A stretch of DNA of 20,545 nt from positions 1 through 20,545 of the forward strand of contig DEUU01000039.1 of the NCBI GenBank assembly GCA_002362735.1, given 5' to 3'. Shown here one piece after another: positions 15,863-20,545 of this stretch; the first letter of the stretch is position 1; each line of letters starts with the position of its first letter. Position numbers and translations under genes: made by a program. The stretch is from Dehalococcoidia bacterium UBA3254 (GTDB lineage Bacteria; Chloroflexota; Dehalococcoidia; Dehalococcoidales; UBA3254). Below the pieces are notes generated by a model. That model saw nothing but the letters and a program-made list of their open reading frames with translations, did no database searches and was not told the origin of the DNA.

Positions 15863-15958
15863 TGCATCCTCCTTATATATTTTACCTGAAATATCTACCG
15901 CGAATAAGCTAAAGAATAATCTGGAACATTAATGTCAAAAAAATGTCTACCTTTATTA

Positions 15959-16104
15959 GTCATGGCGAACGTCTAGTTTCGGTCCCGTCATTGCGAACAC
16001 CTTAGTTACCTGAAGCGATCTGAGACCATATTCTAACCGCGGTTCAAGTTTATTTTAATATCATCGGCATCAGATTGCTTCGTCGACGCTCTCCTCGCAA
16101 TGAC
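15959..16104. repeat. Palindromic intergenic repeat (REP/MITE-like)
   Basis: GTCATTGCGA (15987-15996) pairs exactly with TCGCAATGAC (16095-16104). Inside it AAGCGATCTGA (16013-16023) pairs with TCAGATTGCTT (16070-16080) with one mismatch. A partial direct copy, GTCATGGCGAAC, lies at 15959-15970. The right arm read on the minus strand (GTCATTGCGAGG...GAAGCAATCTGA) resembles a short dispersed repeat common in bacterial intergenic regions. The element fills the gap between rmuC and DUF4342 and has no coding capacity. Confidence 0.65.
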
Positions 16105-16129
16105 GAAAGAGAAGAATACGCTCCTCCCA

Positions 16130-16145
16130 GTGAGAACAATCTCAC
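16130..16145. repeat. Small hairpin downstream of rmuC
   Basis: GTGAGA (16130-16135) and TCTCAC (16140-16145) form a 6-bp stem with the loop ACAA, 34 bases after the rmuC stop on the minus strand. No U-run follows, so its role as a terminator is uncertain. Confidence 0.3.
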
Positions 16146-16178
16146 CTCGTCAAGACGGGAAGAGAGAATGTTTCTTCG

Positions 16179-17171
16179 TTATTCTTTCTCCCGGGTTGAT
16201 TCCCCGATAACGGATAACTTGCTGGACAGCGTATCCAGTTGACGGGCTGCGCCGTCAAACGTTGACTGAGCATGATTGATATGTGCTCCCAGGGTAGAGA
16301 ATTGTTTTTCAAACTTTTCCAATTCTTTGTTCAGCCGGTTAAAATCATCCATAATCTTGCGGATATTGTTTTCGAACTGCATTCCGCGCAGTCCAATGTG
16401 AATAACCCTCAAATAGGCATAAATACTGTTGGGTGAGACAATCACTACCCTTTTTCCCACGGCGTACTCAGCCAGACTTTTACCCTCTATTTCCATCGCG
16501 TCCTTGAGAATGGTCTGGTAATAAACATTCTCTGAAGGAATGTACATCAGGGCGAAATCAAAGGTAGCTTCATCTTCCAGAATATATTTTGCCGAAATAT
16601 CGTCAATCTTGGACTTGACGCTCCGGCAAAAGTCTTTCAAATGACCGATTTTTTCTTTTTCTTCGGTGCATTCAATGAATCTTTCAAAACTCTCGAGAGG
16701 AAATTTGGAGTCTATCGGGATGATCCGGTTGCCTACTTTGATCACGGCATCTACAATCACCCCGTTCCGGAACCGGTATTGCTCTTCGAAATTTTGCTGG
16801 GGCAGCAATTCGACCAAAATATTTCTCAGAGTCATCTCTCCCAAACTGCCCCGTATCTGGGGCGGACGGAGCAAGTCCTGGATGCTGGCAATGTCTTTGC
16901 CGATTTCCAACATTTGTTTATTGGTCTCTTCCAGACTGCCGATGGTCTTTTTGATGTCCCCAACTACACGGAGCGAGTTATCGAACTTTTCATTAACGGA
17001 TCTGTTACCCTCATCGAGGCTCTTTTTTACCTGTTCTTCAACCTGCCCCATTCTTTGCTGCAACAGGAAAAAAGACTGAGAATAGTCCTGGGGTTTCCTG
17101 TACAGAGTGACCAGCATCAGGACTACTACGACAACGCTTAAAATGATAATGGCAATTATTTCTCCACTCAT
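16179..17171 (-). CDS. rmuC: RmuC family protein (DNA recombination)
   Basis: RmuC proteins are predicted nuclease-fold proteins that limit DNA rearrangement at inverted repeats. This one has 330 residues, clearly shorter than the E. coli protein (about 475). Residues 4-24 form a membrane anchor, and about 28-95 a coiled coil. The conserved core runs from about 105 to 250 with RGSLGEMTLRNIL, RIIPIDSKFPLESFERF and ALMYIPSENVYY. A second helical region lies near 275-325. It begins 15 bases after the carboxylesterase stop, so the two are likely co-transcribed. The Shine-Dalgarno before ATG 17171 is modest (GAGAG, 4 bases away). Confidence 0.9.
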   Translation of the reverse strand: MSGEIIAIIILSVVVVVLMLVTLYRKPQDYSQSFFLLQQRMGQVEEQVKKSLDEGNRSVNEKFDNSLRVVGDIKKTIGSLEETNKQMLEIGKDIASIQDLLRPPQIRGSLGEMTLRNILVELLPQQNFEEQYRFRNGVIVDAVIKVGNRIIPIDSKFPLESFERFIECTEEKEKIGHLKDFCRSVKSKIDDISAKYILEDEATFDFALMYIPSENVYYQTILKDAMEIEGKSLAEYAVGKRVVIVSPNSIYAYLRVIHIGLRGMQFENNIRKIMDDFNRLNKELEKFEKQFSTLGAHINHAQSTFDGAARQLDTLSSKLSVIGESTREKE

Positions 17172-17186
17172 GGGGCTCTCGGACTC

Positions 17187-18707
17187 CTATCCTCCCATAT
17201 ATTTGTTTGGGATCATATCCCACGACTGTCTTTCTTCTTCATAGGGAGCATCTTCTACCTTGCACTCTTCACCGAGCAACATTGTGCGGCGGCTACTCCC
17301 GTAATCCGGCCACTTGCCCAGACTGTCGCAGCTTGGATCGCCGGACCGGGCAAAAGCGGTCCAGGCATCCTGCATCTGCATTGCCAGCTTTTTCACGATG
17401 GGTCCTGAACCGTTGAAACTTGGGCTCAGATTACCGAACACGAATCCAATATCCAGCGCGTGGCAGGCACCCAGGCCGGGTATCGGAGATTTTAAAGTAA
17501 AGAGATAATTATAGACCGGCTGAAATAGACTCTGGCCTTCAATGAGACGCAATACCGGAATGCGGAATTGCAAATCGGAACTGATTGCTGCCAGTATTTC
17601 AGATGGTTCAATCGAAGACCCGGCTTTAGTCCTGGATCTGTGGTAACCAGCTACCAGCGCCGGGACTAGATCCGGCGGTAACATTCTTTGGCATCGGCGA
17701 ATGAGGCCTGCTTCATCCAAGTTAGAGGGACTGGCACCGACTCTGGCAAAAAGCTTAATCTCGTCCAGGTTAGTGCCTGCCATGACTTTAACCTGGCGTG
17801 CGGAGCCTTTTTTGACCGCTTCTACCGGCATGTCGGGAAGAATGTCTCCATCTACTACCGGTCTTAGTAAAGCTCCTTTGATACCAGTTTTTTCCGAAAT
17901 ATTATTCTGGGCGTCAATGACCCTTTTAAAAGGAAGAGCGCGTAGAGACTCTGCATCAGCAATATTTAATTCCAGTGCTTCGGTAAAATAGCGGCCGTAT
18001 TGAGCGCCTCGTTCCTGTGAAATTACAGTATTTGCACCGCTCTGCAGAATTGCTTTATGGAATAGTCCCTGAGCCTGAGGCATCGCCAGCAAACAACCAA
18101 CGCACATCGCTCCGGCAGATTCTCCGAAGACGGTGACGTTTTCAGGATCGCCTCCGAAAGCAGCTATATTTTCCCGGACCCATCTCAAAGCTGCTATCTG
18201 ATCCAGGAGGCCTTCATTCCCCGTGGCTGGGATTTTGCTTCCTGGAAGCGTTTTTAAGTGCAGAAATCCAAGCGAACCTAAACGGTAGTTAATACTGATG
18301 AAAACAAAATTACCCCTTTTTGCCAGGGTCTTCCCCGAATACATTGGACTTGATCCAGAGCCCACGTTAAAAGCTCCCCCATGAATCCAGACCATAACCG
18401 GCCTCCGGGCTTCGTCCAGGCCAGGGCTCCAGATATTGAGAAAGAGGCATTCCTCGTTCTGCGGCTCTGTTTTTTGAAATTCAGGCATGACCTTTAAATT
18501 ATCAACACCCTGCGGTGCAATAGCGCCGAATTCCAGAGCTCGTTGTATTCCTTTCCAGGCAGCCACAGGCTGTGATGGAAGCCACCTCAATTCTCCCGCG
18601 GTGGAGGCGGCGAAAGGCACTCCCCTGAAAACATAAAGTCCATTTTCAAAACTCCCCTCAATCAATCCCGCTTTCGTTTCCGCTACCGTCTTAACATTCT
18701 CAGTCAT
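17187..18707 (-). CDS. Type B carboxylesterase (PnbA-like)
   Basis: This 506-residue alpha/beta hydrolase belongs to the carboxylesterase/cholinesterase family. It has FRGVPFA (27-33) and NEECLFLNIWSP (84-95). The oxyanion hole HGG is at 109-111, nucleophile Ser197 is in FGESAGA, acid Glu316 in GTNLDE and His416 in ACHALDIGF. All three catalytic residues are present. There is no signal peptide, so the enzyme is probably cytoplasmic. It would hydrolyse carboxylic esters; the natural substrate is unknown. GGGAG lies 8 bases before ATG 18707. Its link to rmuC, 15 bases downstream, does not suggest a shared function. Confidence 0.92.
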   Translation of the reverse strand: MTENVKTVAETKAGLIEGSFENGLYVFRGVPFAASTAGELRWLPSQPVAAWKGIQRALEFGAIAPQGVDNLKVMPEFQKTEPQNEECLFLNIWSPGLDEARRPVMVWIHGGAFNVGSGSSPMYSGKTLAKRGNFVFISINYRLGSLGFLHLKTLPGSKIPATGNEGLLDQIAALRWVRENIAAFGGDPENVTVFGESAGAMCVGCLLAMPQAQGLFHKAILQSGANTVISQERGAQYGRYFTEALELNIADAESLRALPFKRVIDAQNNISEKTGIKGALLRPVVDGDILPDMPVEAVKKGSARQVKVMAGTNLDEIKLFARVGASPSNLDEAGLIRRCQRMLPPDLVPALVAGYHRSRTKAGSSIEPSEILAAISSDLQFRIPVLRLIEGQSLFQPVYNYLFTLKSPIPGLGACHALDIGFVFGNLSPSFNGSGPIVKKLAMQMQDAWTAFARSGDPSCDSLGKWPDYGSSRRTMLLGEECKVEDAPYEEERQSWDMIPNKYMGG

Positions 18708-19155
18708 TGTCTATCTCCCGGTTTTGTTTATAAGATCGCGAAGGTATTATCCAGACTTTATTCTTTATGATAGCCTGGAGAATAATCAAAATATTAAGAA
18801 ATCTGGATATAACCTGTGAAATTGATTATACCACCATTTGTTATTCCTAGAGTATTCGAGAGATCCGGAGTTTGCCATTTTTCTAAATAGGTCAGATTTT
18901 CCCATAAACAACCTTAGCCAGTTTTATATCCTGACAATACCCTCCTACCAAACGTTTTCAAATATCAATTTGCCACGAATTCTGACGCCTATCTTTTCTG
19001 TCTGTTGCATCGACACTCCAATAAGATTCCTATTGAAGTAAGCCTATAAAAGCCTTAGAATTTACATATCTAAAAGGACTTCTTTCGTTCCAATGAAAGT
19101 AACAGAAATCTTTTAACCGGGATACATTAAAATTATGCGAAAATAGGAGGTTGAA
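18708..19155. other. 448-base AT-rich gap, no gene recognised
   Basis: The gap between the divergent carboxylesterase and SnoaL-like genes holds no convincing reading frame, tRNA or known RNA. A 67-codon frame at 18838 has a TTG start, no Shine-Dalgarno and low-complexity content. A short hairpin, TTTC/GAAA, occurs near 19083-19098. The region must contain both promoters, but none stands out. Confidence 0.5.
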
Positions 19156-19842
19156 ATGGATAATAAAGAGATAGAATCCAGGATTAGAGAGTTGGAAAGC
19201 CAGGTCACTACACTGAAGGATATAGAAGCGCTAAAACGACTTCAACGGTCTTATGGTTATTACCTTGAACACTGGATGTATGAGGAAATAATTGACTGTT
19301 TTTCGGATAGTCCCGATACTGTCTTGAGCATTATTGTGGGGGTCTTCTTGGGAAAAGAAGGAGTGAGAAGGTACTTCACCGGTGAGAAAGCGCGGAGCGT
19401 GGACCCGGAACTCCTGCATCAGGTAATGCAGTTATCTGGCGTCGTGGATATCGATCCCGACAGTAAAACTGCCAAGGGGCGATGGTACGGGTTCGGGACA
19501 ATGGCAGTCCCCGCGGAAAAAGGTGTCCTGCAAATGTTAAGCTCCGGTATTTATACCGTCGAGTATATTAAAGAGAATGGTAAATGGAAAATACTCAAAC
19601 TGATCTGGAATCCTGCAGTAAATTCCTCTCCACTGGAAGGCTGGGTTAAACCAGAGCGATTGGCCAAGATAACTCCCGATCAACTGCCCCAACCGCCCCG
19701 GCCGGACAAAGCGAGAGATTTCGAGTCGAGGTATCCGTCTGGATATATTCCTCCTTTCCATTACCGCCACCCGGTAACCGGCAAGGAAACTTCAGTGAAA
19801 GAGCATAATGACTCGGTTAAGAAAAAGAGGAAATCAAAATAG
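19156..19842 (+). CDS. SnoaL-like (NTF2 superfamily) protein
   Basis: This 228-residue protein starts with a short coiled coil (about 3-30), followed by an NTF2-like cone fold. LKRLQRSYGYYLEHWMYEEI is at 26-45, GKEGVRRYF at 66-74, His88 in LLHQVM, and AKGRWYGFGTM at 106-116. The last strand is GKWKILKLIWNP (142-153). The C-terminal extension (about 155-228) is Pro-rich, contains YIPPFHYRHPVTGK and ends in a basic tail. Relatives include steroid isomerases and bile-acid dehydratases, but many are uncharacterised, so no reaction is assigned. AGGAGG lies 5 bases before the ATG. It is a single gene; its 3' end faces the homocysteine methyltransferase across a 13-bp inverted repeat. Confidence 0.82.
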   Translation: MDNKEIESRIRELESQVTTLKDIEALKRLQRSYGYYLEHWMYEEIIDCFSDSPDTVLSIIVGVFLGKEGVRRYFTGEKARSVDPELLHQVMQLSGVVDIDPDSKTAKGRWYGFGTMAVPAEKGVLQMLSSGIYTVEYIKENGKWKILKLIWNPAVNSSPLEGWVKPERLAKITPDQLPQPPRPDKARDFESRYPSGYIPPFHYRHPVTGKETSVKEHNDSVKKKRKSK

Positions 19843-19860
19843 GTAATTCCGATTAACATA

Positions 19861-19904
19861 AAGGCTGAGTTAAGCTCAAACTAGATTGGGATTAACTCAG
19901 CCTT
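19861..19904. terminator. 13-bp perfect inverted repeat, probable two-way terminator
   Basis: AAGGCTGAGTTAA (19861-19873) and TTAACTCAGCCTT (19892-19904) pair perfectly around an 18-base loop. The site lies 18 bases after the SnoaL-like stop and about 65 bases after the opposing methyltransferase stop, the expected place for a shared terminator. No U-run follows on either strand, so a factor-dependent terminator or RNA-stabilising stem is also possible. Confidence 0.55.
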
Positions 19905-19969
19905 GACTTTCGGTCACCGGATTATTGAAATAAGTCCTTATTCTCTCGAGCAAGCAGAAGATCATTAAT

Positions 19970-20545
19970 TTATACAGGTTTTTTCCCTAAAAGGTCTGCA
20001 ACCGCACGGATATGCTCCGGAGAAGTGCCGCAGCACCCCCCCACCAGTCTGGCTCCGGCCTGTAAACACTGCTTTATCCCTGAAGCAAAATCAGATGGTT
20101 TCAAATCGAATACGGTTTTATTATTTATCTGTCTGGGTCTGCCGGCATTGGGCTGAACGATTATCGGGAGTGCGGTTACCTCTTTCATCCTGAGTACGAT
20201 TTCAGACATTTGAAACGGATCAATATTACCGCAATTGGCGCCGACGACAAACGCTCCGGACTCCGTTAAGGCTTGAGCGCAGTCGCGGGCTGAGTTGCCC
20301 ATCACTGTCCGCCCTCCGTTTTTTATCGTATCGAACGTCATTGAAGTAATTACCGGCAAGTCCGACACTTTTTTACAGGCCCGCAGAGCGCATAAAGCTT
20401 CCTGTAAATCAAACATCGTTTCAATAATGAATCCGTCTACTCCTCCTTCAGCCAGGATAACGGCTTTCTCCTGATAAGCTTTCTCTGCTTCCTCTTTTAA
20501 TAAACTCCCATAAGGTTTTAGAAGCTTCCCGGATGAGCTGATATC
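19970..20545 (-). CDS. Homocysteine S-methyltransferase domain protein (partial)
   Basis: The gene runs off the right edge; 191 residues of the C-terminal part are seen. It belongs to the homocysteine-binding barrel family (N-terminal domain of MetH, MmuM, betaine-homocysteine methyltransferase). Visible marks are AEGGVDGFIIETMFDLQEA, the zinc Cys in GANCGNIDP and the zinc Cys pair in VGGCCGTSPEHI. These enzymes activate homocysteine on zinc to make methionine. The protein stops right after the barrel (ADLLGKKPV), so it lacks the pterin, cobalamin and SAM domains of full MetH. Partner proteins, or another methyl donor, must be used. ATG 20416 is internal; the frame is open to the window edge. 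Confidence 0.88.
   Translation of the reverse strand, partial: DISSSGKLLKPYGSLLKEEAEKAYQEKAVILAEGGVDGFIIETMFDLQEALCALRACKKVSDLPVITSMTFDTIKNGGRTVMGNSARDCAQALTESGAFVVGANCGNIDPFQMSEIVLRMKEVTALPIIVQPNAGRPRQINNKTVFDLKPSDFASGIKQCLQAGARLVGGCCGTSPEHIRAVADLLGKKPV

Noticed and set aside
16037..16050. GGTTCAAG resembling a tRNA T-loop
   Set aside because: No acceptor or anticodon stems around it and it lies within the palindromic repeat.
18838..19041. 67-residue plus-strand frame in the 448-base gap
   Set aside because: TTG start, no Shine-Dalgarno, low-complexity product; likely chance.
1..20545. CRISPR arrays, transposases, prophage or defence genes
   Set aside because: No regularly spaced repeats and no such protein families are visible on either strand.

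Overview
This window looks like chromosomal DNA from a bacterium, most likely a Chloroflexota of the Dehalococcoidia type. That assignment is inferred from gene content: a der–plsY–gpsA run, polA next to a Fpg-type glycosylase, an acyl-CoA-transferase and a SnoaL-like protein typical of sediment Dehalococcoidia, DUF4342 and YtxH proteins, and moderate GC. No rRNA, tRNA, phage, transposase or CRISPR array is visible. It reads as an ordinary, gene-dense core region with a few accessory patches.

Layout. Positions 2-6162 are all on the plus strand: the 3' end of nuoN (complex I), an M20 zinc peptidase/deacylase, ornithine carbamoyltransferase (argF), then a tight der–plsY–gpsA operon (ribosome assembly GTPase, glycerol-3-phosphate acyltransferase, glycerol-3-phosphate dehydrogenase). 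The last two form the start of phospholipid synthesis. dnaJ (minus) meets gpsA tail to tail with a 23-bp overlap. A class III CoA-transferase (plus) is divergent from dnaJ. From about 8738 to 18707 almost everything is on the minus strand: polA–fpg (DNA repair), an AI-2E family membrane protein, a four-gene array of small membrane proteins (three YtxH paralogues plus one unnamed), DUF4342 with a histidine phosphatase, and a carboxylesterase with a short RmuC. A SnoaL-like protein (plus) and the 3' part of a homocysteine S-methyltransferase (minus) converge at the right end, separated by a 13-bp perfect inverted repeat.

Start codons and translation signals: corrected starts are proposed for the M20 enzyme (495), the first small membrane protein (14875), the first YtxH (14643) and the second YtxH (14349), each from Shine-Dalgarno spacing. 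Non-ATG starts are used by argF, der and the AI-2E protein (TTG) and by fpg (GTG). polA, the CoA-transferase and dnaJ have no good Shine-Dalgarno. For polA a good promoter ends 6 bases before the ATG, so its mRNA may be leaderless.

The items most worth a second look are the coupled YtxH array with its downstream inverted repeats, the PolA active-site substitutions (lost proofreading residues and Asp instead of Glu in motif A), the possible leaderless genes, the palindromic dispersed repeat at 15959-16104, and the hairpin upstream of dnaJ. I found no clear evidence of a new defence or mobile system here.
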